A DNA stretch of 64,000 bases from Allobosea vaviloviae (GCF_001298265.1 NZ_LGSZ01000080.1:32233-96232), one strand, 5' to 3'; positions 17,555 through 27,196 are shown, counted from the first letter of the stretch. Translations and numbers: made by a program. The notes: a model not told the origin generated them from the sequence alone.

Positions 17555-20500
17555 ATGGGCAAGCGCGTGATCAATGCGACGGCTGGGGCCGTTTCCGCAA
17601 TCGAGAGCGCAGCCTCCAGCCTGCCGGGTCCGATGCCGGCCGCATTTCCGAGCCTGCTCTATGGCCGCGCCGTCGCCGAGGATCTCGAAGCCCTGCCGGC
17701 GGACATGCTGGCCCGCGCGGCAGCGGCGGCCTACGAGCATCTGACCGCGACCCGGACCCCTGAAACGATCAACCTGCGTTTCCGCGACGAGGCCTTTGAC
17801 GGGCAAGATCGCCAGCACCAGCTGACGATTCTGGAGGTCGTCAACGAGAACAAGCCGTTCCTGCTCGACTCCACCCTGTCCGAACTCGCCGAGCAGGGCT
17901 ACGAGCCGCGCCTCGTCGCCCACCCGATCCTGGCCGTCGCGCGCGACCCTCAGGGCCAGTTCGTTTCGCTGGCAGGCGAAGCCGCGGGCCGAGCCCCGGA
18001 AGGCACCCGCCGGGAGAGCCTGATCCAGATCCACCTCGATCGGATCGATTCGGCCGAGGCCCGCGACCGGCTTCGCACCGGGCTGGAAGGTGTCTATGGC
18101 GATGTCGGCCTCGCGGTCGAGGACTGGGCGGCGATGCGCGGGCGCATCACCGAGGTGATCCAGGCCTATCGCGCCAACCCGCCGCCGCTGCCTGAGGACG
18201 AGGTCACCGAGGCGCTGCAGTTCCTCGAATGGATCGCCGGCGACAATTTCACCCTGCTCGGAATCCGGGCCTACCGCTTCCCCGGCGGTGACGCCGCCGC
18301 CGACCCGATCGAAGGCTCGGGACTGGGCATCTTGCGCGACCCCGCGGTCAAGGTTCTGCGCAAGAACCGCGAGATGGTCGCCGTCACACAGGAAATCCGC
18401 GCCTTCCTCGCCAAGCCGCAGGCGCTGATCATCACCAAGGCCAACGTCAAGAGCCGGGTGCACCGGCGCGTCCATCTCGACTATGTCGGCGTCAAGCTGT
18501 TCACGCCCGAGGGCCGGCTCGACGGCGAATTGCGCATCGTCGGCCTTCTGACCTCCAACGCCTATACCGGCAGCGCGCTGGCCATCCCCTATCTGCGCCT
18601 CAAGGTCGCCCGGGTGGCGAAGAACATCGGCTTCGACCCGGCGAGCTATTCCGGCCGTGCGCTGCTCAACGTTCTCGACGCCTATCCGCGCGACGAACTC
18701 TTTCAGATCGAGGCCGGCACGCTGGAAAGCTTCGCGCTGGCCATCCTCCAGCTGACCGAGCGCCCGCGCATCCGCGCACTCGCCCGCGTCGACGAGTTCG
18801 ACCGCTTCGTCTCGATTCTGGTCTTCATACCCAAGGATCGATACGACACCCGCGTGCGCCGCCGCGTCGGCGAGTTTCTGGCCGGCATCTATCAGGGCCG
18901 CATCTCGGCCGCCTATCCGGCCTATCCGGAAGGGCCGCTCGCCCGGACCCACTACATCATCGGCCGCGACGAGGGCAAAACCCCGAAGATCGACCGTGCC
19001 ACGCTCGAATCCGGCATCAGCGCGATCGTGCGGACCTGGAGCGACGGGCTCAAGGACGTGCTCGATCAACAGCGGGCCGGCCCGGCCGCTCGCGCTTTGG
19101 CCGAGCGCTATTCCGAAGCGTTCGGGGCCGCCTATCGCGACCGCTTCTCGCCCGCCGACACGCTCGAAGACATCGACATCCTGCAAAAGCTGACGCCCGA
19201 GCGCCCGCGAGCGGTCAATCTCTATCGCCGCGAGGGCGATCCCGTCACGCGAGCCAATCTCAAGGTGTTCTCGCGGGGTGTAGCGATCTCGCTCTCGGCC
19301 CGCGTGCCCGTGCTGGAGAACATGGGCTTCCGCGTCGTCAACGAGCGGACCTACAACATCACGCCCCAGCCGGCCTCCGGCAACACGGCCGACAGCACGC
19401 GCATCTGGCTGCACGACATGACGCTGGAGCGCGCCGACGATGGCGAGATCGACGTCATCAGCCTCGACCCGGCCATCGAAGCCGCCCTGATGGCGCAGTT
19501 CCGCGGCCTCGCCGAATCCGACCGCTTCGACCAGCTTGTCCTGGCCGCTGGCCTGGCCTGGCGCGAGGCGGCGCTCCTGCGCGCACTTGGGCGCTACCTG
19601 CGCCAGGTCGGCGCGCCCTATGCGCAGGACTACATCGCCGACGCGCTGACGCGCCATGCCGGCATCGCCTCGGGTCTGGTCGCCCTGTTCATCGCGAAGT
19701 TCGACCCGCGCCTCTCTAAAACCGAGCGCGCCGCCAAGACGCAGGCTGAGCGCCAGGCGATCGAGACCGCGCTCGACGCGGTCACCAGCCTCGACGAGGA
19801 CCGTATCCTGCGCCGCCTCGTCAACCTGATCGATGCAGGTCTGCGCACCAACTTCTTCCAGATCGGCCCCGACGGGCAGCCGCGTGGCACGATCTCGATC
19901 AAATACGACTGCGCCAGGGTCGACGCGCTGCCGCTGCCGCGCCCGCTCTACGAGATCTTCGTCTATTCGCCGCGCGTCGAGGGCATCCATCTGCGCTTCG
20001 GCAAGGTCGCCCGCGGCGGCCTGCGCTGGTCGGACCGGCCGCAGGATTTCCGCACCGAGGTGCTCGGCCTGGTCAAGGCGCAGCAAGTCAAGAACGCCGT
20101 GATCGTGCCTGTCGGCGCCAAGGGCGGCTTCGTGCCCAAGCATCTGCCGCCGGCCTCGGACCGGGCAGCCTGGTTGGCCGAGGGCACCGAGAGCTACCGC
20201 ATCTTCGTGCGCACCCTGCTCGAACTCACCGACAATCTCGACGGCGAAACCGTGATCCCGCCCGCCGACACCGTGCGCCATGACGGCGACGACCCCTATC
20301 TCGTGGTCGCCGCCGACAAGGGCACGGCGACCTTCTCCGACACCGCCAACGCGCTCTCGCTGGAGAAGCACCACTGGCTCGGCGACGCTTTCGCCTCCGG
20401 CGGCAGCCAGGGCTACGACCACAAGAAAATGGGCATCACGGCCCGCGGCGCCTGGGAGGCGGTGAAGCGCCACTTCCGCGAAATCGACATCGATATCCAG

Positions 20501-22402
20501 ACCACGCCATTCACCGTCGCCGGCGTCGGCGATATGTCGGGCGACGTCTTCGGCAACGGCATGCTGCTCTCGCCCGAAATCAAGCTGGTCGCCGCCTTCG
20601 ACCACCGCGACATCTTCCTCGATCCCGCTCCGGATCCGGCAAAGGCGCTGGCCGAGCGCCAGCGCCTGTTCGACCTGCCGCGCTCCTCCTGGCAGGATTA
20701 CGACAAGAGCCTGATTTCGGAGGGTGGCGGCATCTTCTCGCGCCAGGCCAAGAGCATCCCGCTCTCGCCTGCCGTCCAGGCGATGCTTGACCTGCCCAAG
20801 CCGGAGGTTTCGCCGCCGGAACTGATGACGGCGATCCTGAAGGCCAGGGTCGATCTGCTCTGGTTCGGCGGCATCGGCACCTATATCCGCGCCGGCGACG
20901 AGAGCGACGCGCAGGTCGGCGACCGCGCCAATGACGCGATCCGTGTCACCGGGGCCGATATCCGGGCCCGCGTCATCGGTGAGGGCGCCAATCTCGGCGC
21001 AACGCAGCGCGGCCGCATCGAGGCCGCGCGCAAGGGCGTCAGGCTCAACACCGACGCGATCGACAATTCGGCGGGCGTCAACACCTCCGACGTCGAGGTC
21101 AACATCAAGATCGCGCTCGCCGATCCGGTGAAGGACGGGCGCCTGGCCGAGGGCGACCGCAACGCCTTGCTCGCCGAGATGACCGACGAAGTCGGCCTGC
21201 TCGTCCTGCGCAACAACTATTTGCAGACGCTGGCGCTCTCGCTGACGGAAGCGAAGGGCCAGGCCGCTACGCCGGGCCTGCGCTACCTGATGCAGACGCT
21301 GGAGGCGCAAGGCCGTCTCGACCGTACCGTCGAATACCTGCCCAGCGACGCCGTGCTGGCCGAGCGCGAAAAGCGTGGCGAGAGCCTGACGCGGCCCGAA
21401 CTCGCGGTGCTCCTGGCCTATGCCAAGCTCGCCTTGCATGACGCCTTGCTGGAATCCGAAATCCCGGACGATCTCTATTTGAACAGCGAACTCGTCCGCT
21501 ATTTCCCGCAGGCGCTGCGCGAGCGCTACGCACCGGAGATCGCCGGCCACAAGCTGCGCCGCGAGATCGTGGCGACGCAGCTGGCGAACGCGATCGTCAA
21601 CCGTGGCGGCCCGGCGCTCGTCCCGGTGCTGTCCGCACTGACCCATGCGCAGGCGCCTGCCATCGCCGCTGCCTATGCGATCGCGCGGGATTCCTTCGAT
21701 CTGATCGCGCTCAACGGCGCCATCGATGCGCTCGACGCCAAGCTCCCGGGCAAGGTCCAGCTCGGGCTCTATTCCGCCGTACAGGAGCTGGTCACGAACC
21801 GGATGGGCTGGTTCCTGCGCAAGGGCGTGGCCAAGCCCGGCGCAATCGAGCCGACCGTCGCGCATTACGCCGCAGGCGTGGCGGCGCTGGCCGCCGATCT
21901 CGACGCCCTGCTGCCGGACGCGGCGGCACAGGCGCGCCAGGCTCGGATCGCCGTGCTCACCGCAGACGGCGTACCGGAGACGTTGGCAGCGCGCATCGCC
22001 GGCCTGCCGTCGCTCGCGCAGGCAACCGACATCGTCGACATCGCCGATCAGGCCAGGCGCGAGATCGCCGAGGTCGCGCGGATTCATTTCGGCGTCGATT
22101 CGATCTTCGGCCTGTCGGTCTTCGCCGCCTCGGCTCTGGCGGTTCCAGCCACCGACGATTACGAGCGCCTTGCCCGCGAACGTGCCATCGAGACGCTCTC
22201 CGACGCTCAAGCGAGCCTGACGCGCGAGATCGCCTCGCTCGATGGCGGCAAGGGCACGCTCGAAGCCTGGCAGGACGCACGCCGGGAGGATGCCGAACGG
22301 ACTCGCAGCACGATCCAGGCGATCGCCGCTTCGGGCCTCTCGCTGCCGAAGCTGATGGTGGCAGCCGGCATGCTCGCCGATCTGCCGCGCAAGACGCCCT
22401 GA
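17555..22402 (+). CDS. gdhB: NAD-specific glutamate dehydrogenase, large (about 180 kDa) class
   Basis: The 1,615-residue enzyme interconverts glutamate and 2-oxoglutarate plus ammonia with NAD. The N-terminal 700 residues hold ACT-like regulatory regions; the catalytic block includes GGLRWSDRPQDFRTEVLGLVKAQQVKNAVIVPVGAKGGFVPK with the catalytic lysine, then TFSDTANALSLEKHHWLGDAFASGGSQGYDHKKMGITARGAWE and VAGVGDMSGDVFGNGML for NAD binding. The C-terminal helical region follows. I start at 17555 (MGKRVINATAG) because AGGGG lies at suitable distance; an in-frame ATG at 17519 is the alternative. Length and motifs fit the family. Confidence 0.96.
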   Translation: MGKRVINATAGAVSAIESAASSLPGPMPAAFPSLLYGRAVAEDLEALPADMLARAAAAAYEHLTATRTPETINLRFRDEAFDGQDRQHQLTILEVVNENKPFLLDSTLSELAEQGYEPRLVAHPILAVARDPQGQFVSLAGEAAGRAPEGTRRESLIQIHLDRIDSAEARDRLRTGLEGVYGDVGLAVEDWAAMRGRITEVIQAYRANPPPLPEDEVTEALQFLEWIAGDNFTLLGIRAYRFPGGDAAADPIEGSGLGILRDPAVKVLRKNREMVAVTQEIRAFLAKPQALIITKANVKSRVHRRVHLDYVGVKLFTPEGRLDGELRIVGLLTSNAYTGSALAIPYLRLKVARVAKNIGFDPASYSGRALLNVLDAYPRDELFQIEAGTLESFALAILQLTERPRIRALARVDEFDRFVSILVFIPKDRYDTRVRRRVGEFLAGIYQGRISAAYPAYPEGPLARTHYIIGRDEGKTPKIDRATLESGISAIVRTWSDGLKDVLDQQRAGPAARALAERYSEAFGAAYRDRFSPADTLEDIDILQKLTPERPRAVNLYRREGDPVTRANLKVFSRGVAISLSARVPVLENMGFRVVNERTYNITPQPASGNTADSTRIWLHDMTLERADDGEIDVISLDPAIEAALMAQFRGLAESDRFDQLVLAAGLAWREAALLRALGRYLRQVGAPYAQDYIADALTRHAGIASGLVALFIAKFDPRLSKTERAAKTQAERQAIETALDAVTSLDEDRILRRLVNLIDAGLRTNFFQIGPDGQPRGTISIKYDCARVDALPLPRPLYEIFVYSPRVEGIHLRFGKVARGGLRWSDRPQDFRTEVLGLVKAQQVKNAVIVPVGAKGGFVPKHLPPASDRAAWLAEGTESYRIFVRTLLELTDNLDGETVIPPADTVRHDGDDPYLVVAADKGTATFSDTANALSLEKHHWLGDAFASGGSQGYDHKKMGITARGAWEAVKRHFREIDIDIQTTPFTVAGVGDMSGDVFGNGMLLSPEIKLVAAFDHRDIFLDPAPDPAKALAERQRLFDLPRSSWQDYDKSLISEGGGIFSRQAKSIPLSPAVQAMLDLPKPEVSPPELMTAILKARVDLLWFGGIGTYIRAGDESDAQVGDRANDAIRVTGADIRARVIGEGANLGATQRGRIEAARKGVRLNTDAIDNSAGVNTSDVEVNIKIALADPVKDGRLAEGDRNALLAEMTDEVGLLVLRNNYLQTLALSLTEAKGQAATPGLRYLMQTLEAQGRLDRTVEYLPSDAVLAEREKRGESLTRPELAVLLAYAKLALHDALLESEIPDDLYLNSELVRYFPQALRERYAPEIAGHKLRREIVATQLANAIVNRGGPALVPVLSALTHAQAPAIAAAYAIARDSFDLIALNGAIDALDAKLPGKVQLGLYSAVQELVTNRMGWFLRKGVAKPGAIEPTVAHYAAGVAALAADLDALLPDAAAQARQARIAVLTADGVPETLAARIAGLPSLAQATDIVDIADQARREIAEVARIHFGVDSIFGLSVFAASALAVPATDDYERLARERAIETLSDAQASLTREIASLDGGKGTLEAWQDARREDAERTRSTIQAIAASGLSLPKLMVAAGMLADLPRKTP

Positions 22403-22443
22403 CCGGGTTCGCGCAACGGAAGACGCCCAACGGAAGACATGGC

Positions 22444-22644
22444 ATGACCGATCTGACCAACGAACCCGCCACCCGCATCGATCCCAAGCTGCTCGAGATC
22501 CTCGTCTGCCCGTTGACCAAGACGACGCTGGAATACGACGCCGCGCGCCAGGAGCTGATCAGCCGCGCGGCCAAGCTCGCCTATCCGATCCGCGACGGCA
22601 TCCCGATCATGCTGCCGGAAGAGGCGCGTGCGCTGGAGGAGTAG
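22444..22644 (+). CDS. Trm112 family protein
   Basis: The 66-residue protein matches the bacterial YcaR/Trm112 family: DPKLLEILVCPLTKTTLEYDAARQELISRAAKLAYPIRDGIPIMLPEEARAL. In eukaryotes and archaea Trm112 activates methyltransferases; the bacterial role is unclear. Only one cysteine remains, so the zinc site of the archetype is lost. It lies 41 bp after gdhB on the same strand and may be co-transcribed with it. Confidence 0.9.
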   Translation: MTDLTNEPATRIDPKLLEILVCPLTKTTLEYDAARQELISRAAKLAYPIRDGIPIMLPEEARALEE

Positions 22645-22651
22645 AAAAGGC

Positions 22652-22788
22652 CGTCATTCTCGGGCGGAGCCCTCGGGTCCGATCTTCGATCGGCCCAAGG
22701 ATGAACGCCGCGCAGATCCGAGAATCTCGTGGAGGATGGACGTTACGCCTCATCGGCAGGAGATGGTCGGGCCAAGCCCGACCACGAC
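22652..22788. repeat. Intergenic palindromic repeat, copy 2
   Basis: It begins with GTCATTCTCGGGC, carries an internal short palindrome (CGATCTTCGATCG), and ends with the stem TGGTCGGGC/GCCCGACCA (22764-22784, loop CAA). It fills the gap between the convergent Trm112 and UbiH-type genes, where it could also act as a bidirectional terminator. Confidence 0.75.
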
Positions 22789-22796
22789 GCGGCACC

Positions 22797-24044
22797 TCAA
22801 AGCGCCTCGCCCTTCATCAGTCTCGGCGGCGCCCCGCTCACACCCGCCGCCTCGCGGATGAAGAAACGCTTGAGCCCGGGCAACCGGTCCACCAGCCCCA
22901 GCCCCAGATCCCGCACCAGCCTGACCGGCGTGACATCGTTCGAGAACAGCCGGTTCAGCCCGTCGGTGACCGCTCCCATCGCCACCGTGTCGAAGCGCCG
23001 CGCCCGCTCGTAGCCTTCCAGCACATCCGCCGTGCCCGGATCGAGCCCGAGGCGCGCGGCATCGACGATCGTCTCCGCCAGCGCCGCCACATCCCTGAGG
23101 CCGAGATTCAGGCCCTGCCCGGCGATCGGATGGATCAGATGCGCCGCGTCGCCCAGCAGCGCCAGGCGCTCGCCGACGAAGCGCCGCGCCACGCCAAAGC
23201 CCAGCGGATGCGCGGAGACCGGGCTTTCCAGGACGATATCGCCGAGTTCGAGACCAAAGCGCCGCTCGATTTCGGCCAGCATGTCGATGGCGTCGAGCGA
23301 CAGCAGCGCCGGCAGATTCTCGGCGGCTTCACTCCAGACGATCGAGGAGCGATGCCCCAGCCGCCCGCCATCCGTCAGCGGCAGGATGGCGAAGGGACCC
23401 GACGGCAGGAAATGCTCGACCGCGCGACCGCCATGGGGCCGCTCATGGCCGATCGTCGCGACCAACCCCGATTGCCCGTAATCCCAGCCGACCCAGCCGA
23501 TGCCGGCCTGTTCGCGCAGCCTGGACCGCGCCCCATCGGCCGCGACCAGCAGGCGGGCCGACAGATTCTCGCCAGCCGACAAGGTGATCGTCACGGCCGT
23601 CGCGCTGGTCTCGAAGCTGGCCACGCCCTCGGCCCGAAGCACGACGCCTGCCTCGCGGCAGGCCTGCGTCAGAGCTGCGACCAGCGCCGCACTCTCGACC
23701 ATATGGGCAAAGGCCTGGCCCGGCTCGACCTCGCCGTCGAAGGTCAGGAACACCGGCCGCACCACATCGCCGCTGCGGCTGTCGGAAACGATCATCTCCG
23801 TCATCGGCTGGGCGGTCGCGACGATCGTGTCCCAGATGTCTAAAGTCTGCAGCATCGCCTGCGCCGCCGCAGCCACCGCATAGGCCCGGTTGTCGGGGCG
23901 CGCAGCCGCACCCAGCGCCGGATCGGCCACGACGATCGAAAATCCCGTCCCGAGCGCCCGCTTCAGGGCGAGCGCCAGCGACAATCCCGCAATGCCCCCG
24001 CCTGCGATCACGATCGCCTCGCGAGGCCCTGTCCCAACGGTCAT
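22797..24044 (-). CDS. UbiH/UbiF/COQ6 family FAD-dependent monooxygenase
   Basis: The 415-residue flavoprotein hydroxylase has the FAD-binding dinucleotide motif AIVIAGGGIAGLSLALAL at the N-terminus, the middle ADGARSRLR (DG motif), and LALLGDAAHLIHPIAGQGLNLGLRD (GD motif and ubiquinone-hydroxylase signature). It is expected to hydroxylate a ring carbon in ubiquinone biosynthesis; which ring position cannot be told from sequence. The start at 24044 (MTVGTGPREAIVI) gives normal length. It is divergent from tesB. Confidence 0.93.
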   Translation of the reverse strand: MTVGTGPREAIVIAGGGIAGLSLALALKRALGTGFSIVVADPALGAAARPDNRAYAVAAAAQAMLQTLDIWDTIVATAQPMTEMIVSDSRSGDVVRPVFLTFDGEVEPGQAFAHMVESAALVAALTQACREAGVVLRAEGVASFETSATAVTITLSAGENLSARLLVAADGARSRLREQAGIGWVGWDYGQSGLVATIGHERPHGGRAVEHFLPSGPFAILPLTDGGRLGHRSSIVWSEAAENLPALLSLDAIDMLAEIERRFGLELGDIVLESPVSAHPLGFGVARRFVGERLALLGDAAHLIHPIAGQGLNLGLRDVAALAETIVDAARLGLDPGTADVLEGYERARRFDTVAMGAVTDGLNRLFSNDVTPVRLVRDLGLGLVDRLPGLKRFFIREAAGVSGAPPRLMKGEAL

Positions 24045-24125
24045 CTGCTGTCCTCCTCGCCGCTGCCCGACGGTGTGCCGGCTTGACGGCCCCGGATCGG
24101 TCGGTGCTGATGCGCAACGGCCGGC

Positions 24126-24155
24126 CGATCCTCTAGTCCCCGATCCTCTAGTCCC
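24126..24155. repeat. Perfect 15-bp tandem duplication
   Basis: CGATCCTCTAGTCCC occurs twice head to tail in the 159-bp gap between the divergent hydroxylase and tesB genes. It looks like a recent slippage or microhomology duplication. Confidence 0.9.
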
Positions 24156-24203
24156 AAAGCCGGCGAAACCGTCAACCCGCCTGCCTTCAGAGCGTGCAAG
24201 ACC

Positions 24204-25073
24204 ATGTCCCAGATCAGCGACTCCCTGATGTCGATCCTCGACCTCGAGCCGCTCGAACGCAATCTGTTCCGAGGTCGCAGCCCCAAGGTCGGCTGGCCGC
24301 GCGTCTTCGGCGGACAGGTCATCGCGCAATCGCTCTATGCCGCCTGCAAGACGGTCGAAGGTCGCCAGCCCCATTCCCTGCATGCCTATTTCCTGCTGGG
24401 CGGCGACCCCGAAATCCCGATCATCTACGAGGTCGACCGCCTGCGCGACGGACGCTCCTTCACCACGCGGCGCGTGCTCGCGATCCAGAAGGGCGAGGCG
24501 ATCTTCGCCATGTCCGCGTCCTTTCAGGTGGAGGAGCCCGGCTACGAGCACCAGATGCCGATGCCCGATGTGCCGATGCCGGAGGATCTGCCCGACCGGG
24601 AGGCGATGAACCGCAGCGTCCTGCCCAACATGCCCAAGGCGGTGCGCGCCTATTACCAGCGCGAACGGCCCATCGAGATCCGACCCGTGGAATTTGAGCG
24701 CTATGGCGACCGTACCGGGTCGCGCGAGCCGAAATTCCATGTCTGGATCAGGGCGATCCAGCCCTTGCCCGACGATCCCGCGATCCACCAGGCCGTGCTC
24801 GCCTATGCCTCGGATCTGATGCTGCTCGATTCCAGCCTGATCGCCCATGGCACCACCGTCTTCGACGAGAAGATCCAGGCCGCCAGCCTCGATCATGCGC
24901 TCTGGTTCCACCGGCCCTTCCGCGCCGACGAATGGCTGCTCTACGCGCAGGACAGCCCCTCGACCTCGGGCGCGCGCGGCTTTTCGCGCGGGCTGGTCTT
25001 CGATCGGCAGGGTCGGCTGGTGGCGTCGGTCGCCCAGGAAGGCCTGATCCGGCCGCGCCCCGATCGCGACTGA
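24204..25073 (+). CDS. tesB: Acyl-CoA thioesterase II (TesB)
   Basis: The 289-residue double-hotdog thioesterase hydrolyses medium to long acyl-CoA. Family blocks seen are LERNLFRGRSPKVGWPRVFGGQVIAQSL, HSLHAYFLLGGDPEIPIIYEVDRLRDGRSFTTRRV, LAYASDLMLLDSSL with the catalytic Asp, and VASVAQEGLIR with the catalytic Gln. Length is typical. The start MSQISDSLMSILDLEPLE is standard. Confidence 0.95.
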   Translation: MSQISDSLMSILDLEPLERNLFRGRSPKVGWPRVFGGQVIAQSLYAACKTVEGRQPHSLHAYFLLGGDPEIPIIYEVDRLRDGRSFTTRRVLAIQKGEAIFAMSASFQVEEPGYEHQMPMPDVPMPEDLPDREAMNRSVLPNMPKAVRAYYQRERPIEIRPVEFERYGDRTGSREPKFHVWIRAIQPLPDDPAIHQAVLAYASDLMLLDSSLIAHGTTVFDEKIQAASLDHALWFHRPFRADEWLLYAQDSPSTSGARGFSRGLVFDRQGRLVASVAQEGLIRPRPDRD

Positions 25074-25199
25074 TCACTTTTCAGGCACAAGCTAAAGTTT
25101 TCATCAGACGCACACGCGCTGGGCAAACTGCCTGTGCCGGAATCACAGGCATGGCGGCGATTCGAATTATTGCAGGAACCCCGCGTCCCGCCGGGGCAG

Positions 25200-25216
25200 T
25201 TGGCACGCGCTTTGAA
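25200..25216 (+). promoter_or_regulatory. Putative sigma-54 promoter of glnK-amtB
   Basis: TTGGCACGCGCTTTGAA has the -24 element TTGGCACG and a -12 element TTGA in place of TTGC, with correct 10-bp GG-to-G(C) spacing. It lies about 100 bp upstream of glnK, whose promoter is classically NtrC/sigma-54 dependent. A short palindrome GGCAAACTGCC occurs about 70 bp upstream, but I do not see a full NtrC consensus. Confidence 0.6.
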
Positions 25217-25315
25217 TTGCGTCCGGACGACGCGCTGCGGCTCAACACGGCGCGCGAAGCGCAACGAGATCGCCGGGGCTGACTTCCGGGCGGCGTAAAC
25301 GGGGAAACCCTTCAG

Positions 25316-25654
25316 ATGAAGATCGTGATGGCTATCATCAAGCCGTTCAAGCTGGAGGAGGTGCGCGACGGGCTCACCGCCATCGGCGTGCATGGCCTGA
25401 CCGTGACCGAGGTGAAAGGCTATGGCCGCCAGAAGGGCCATACGGAGATCTATCGCGGCGCCGAATACGCCGTGAGCTTCCTGCCGAAGATCAAGATCGA
25501 GGTCGCCGTGTCCGACGAGCTCGTCGGCAAGGTGATCGAGGCGATCACGGCAGCCGCCCGCACCGGCCAGATCGGTGACGGCAAGATTTTCGTCTCGTCC
25601 ATCGAGAAAGCCGTGCGCATCCGCACCGGCGAGACCGACGGCGACGCCCTCTGA
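25316..25654 (+). CDS. glnK: Nitrogen regulatory protein P-II (GlnK)
   Basis: The 112-residue PII protein senses 2-oxoglutarate and ATP/ADP. The T-loop has the uridylylation target Tyr51 (HTEIYRGAEYAVSFLPK), followed by the B-loop TGQIGDGKIFV and the C-loop VRIRTGETD. It precedes the ammonium transporter by 31 bp, so it is the GlnK paralogue that binds and gates AmtB when nitrogen is plentiful. Confidence 0.96.
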   Translation: MKIVMAIIKPFKLEEVRDGLTAIGVHGLTVTEVKGYGRQKGHTEIYRGAEYAVSFLPKIKIEVAVSDELVGKVIEAITAAARTGQIGDGKIFVSSIEKAVRIRTGETDGDAL

Positions 25655-25685
25655 GCCCAGATCTTTCTGTCAGGAGTTTCCAACA

Positions 25686-27164
25686 ATGAATTTCAAGAGC
25701 CTTAACCGGGCCGGGCTTGTCGGACTGGCGCTTGCAGCGGCCACCGGCGCCGCGCTCGCGCAAACCCCAGCCGCGACCCCAGCCCCCGTGCCCAACAAGG
25801 GTGACGTCGCCTTCATGATGAGCTCGACCGTATTGGTCCTGCTCATGACCATTCCCGGCCTGGCCCTGTTCTACGGTGGCCTGGTCCGCAGCAAGAACAT
25901 GCTCTCGGTCCTGACGCAGGTCTTCGCCATCACCAGCATCGTCGTGCTGCTCTGGGTGACCTATGGCTATTCGCTCGCCTTCACCAATGGCGGCGGCCTG
26001 AACGACTATGTCGGCGGCTTCTCCAAGGCGTTCCTCAGGGGCGTGGATGCGACGACGACGGCAGCGACCTTCTCGAACGGCGTCGTCATCCCCGAATTCC
26101 TCTACATGGCTTTCCAGATGACCTTCGCCTGCATCACGCCGGCGCTGATCGTCGGTGCCTTCGCGGAGCGCATGAAGTTCTCGGCGCTGCTGCTCTTCAC
26201 GGTGCTCTGGGTCACCTTCATCTACTTCCCGATGGCCCATATGGTCTGGTACTGGGGCGGCCCCGATCTCGTCGGCAACGCCGCCAAGGCGCTCGCCGAT
26301 GCCGGTGCTGACGGCAAGGTCGCAGCCCAGGCGGCGCTCGACGCCGTCAACGCCGATGCCGGCATGCTCTTCAAATGGGGCGCGCTCGACTTCGCCGGCG
26401 GCACGGTGGTTCACATCAACGCAGGCATTGCCGGTCTCGTCGGCTGCATTCTGCTCGGCAAGCGCATCGGCTACGGCAAGGAGCTGATGGCCCCGCACTC
26501 ACTGACGATGACCCTCATCGGCGGCGCCCTGCTCTGGGTCGGCTGGTTCGGCTTCAACGCCGGCTCCAACCTGGAAGCCAACGGCACGGCCGCGCTCGCC
26601 ATGGTCAACACCTTCGTCGCCACGGCGGCGGCGGCGGTCGCCTGGCTCTTCGTCGAATGGGCGATCAAGGGCAAGCCCTCGATGCTCGGCATGGTCTCGG
26701 GTGCCGTCGCCGGTCTCGTCGCGGTCACTCCCGCTGCTGGTTTCGGCGGCCCGATGGGCTGCATCGTGCTCGGCCTCGTCGCCGGCATCGTCTGCTTCAT
26801 CTTCTGCTCGACGGTGAAGAACGCGCTCGGCTACGACGACTCGCTCGACGTCTTCGGCATCCACTGCATCGGCGGCATCCTCGGCGCCCTGGCGACCGGC
26901 ATCCTCGTCAATGTCGATCTCGGCGGCGCCGGCATCCCGGACTATACCTCCAAGCCCGGCGAACTGGCTGTCGGCGCCTATGTCCTGGGTGACGCCTTCC
27001 TCGCCCAGGTCAAGGCGGTGCTGTTCACGATCGTCTTCAGCGGCGTCGGCTCGCTGATCCTCTATAAGATCGTCGACGTCATCATCGGCCTGCGCGTCGC
27101 TCCCGATGCCGAGCGCGAAGGGCTCGACATCGCCGAGCATGGCGAGCGCGCCTATCACGACTGA
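25686..27164 (+). CDS. amtB: Ammonium transporter AmtB
   Basis: The 492-residue trimeric ammonium channel has an N-terminal signal-like segment (to ALAQ, about residue 22), then eleven predicted transmembrane helices. Signature motifs are PGLALFYGGLVRSKNML, FAGGTVVHINAGIAGLV with the pore His, WFGFNAGSNLEANG and DVFGIHCIGGILGALATG with the second pore His. The C-terminal tail carries the GlnK-contact region ending ERAYHD. It is the second gene of the glnK operon. Confidence 0.97.
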   Translation: MNFKSLNRAGLVGLALAAATGAALAQTPAATPAPVPNKGDVAFMMSSTVLVLLMTIPGLALFYGGLVRSKNMLSVLTQVFAITSIVVLLWVTYGYSLAFTNGGGLNDYVGGFSKAFLRGVDATTTAATFSNGVVIPEFLYMAFQMTFACITPALIVGAFAERMKFSALLLFTVLWVTFIYFPMAHMVWYWGGPDLVGNAAKALADAGADGKVAAQAALDAVNADAGMLFKWGALDFAGGTVVHINAGIAGLVGCILLGKRIGYGKELMAPHSLTMTLIGGALLWVGWFGFNAGSNLEANGTAALAMVNTFVATAAAAVAWLFVEWAIKGKPSMLGMVSGAVAGLVAVTPAAGFGGPMGCIVLGLVAGIVCFIFCSTVKNALGYDDSLDVFGIHCIGGILGALATGILVNVDLGGAGIPDYTSKPGELAVGAYVLGDAFLAQVKAVLFTIVFSGVGSLILYKIVDVIIGLRVAPDAEREGLDIAEHGERAYHD

Positions 27165-27180
27165 TTGCACGCAGGTCTTC

Positions 27181-27196
27181 CGTCTCACGTGAAACA
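27181..27196. promoter_or_regulatory. parS: parS-like site, 14/16
   Basis: CGTCTCACGTGAAACA matches the parS consensus TGTTTCACGTGAAACA at 14 of 16 positions (mismatches at 1 and 4), with the CACGTG core and right half intact. It directly abuts the amtB terminator. Confidence 0.5.

Noticed and set aside
17522..22210. A 1,562-codon open frame antisense to the glutamate dehydrogenase gene
   Set aside because: The translation is Gly/Arg/Asp/His-rich without any domain; it results from codon bias of the real gene on the other strand.
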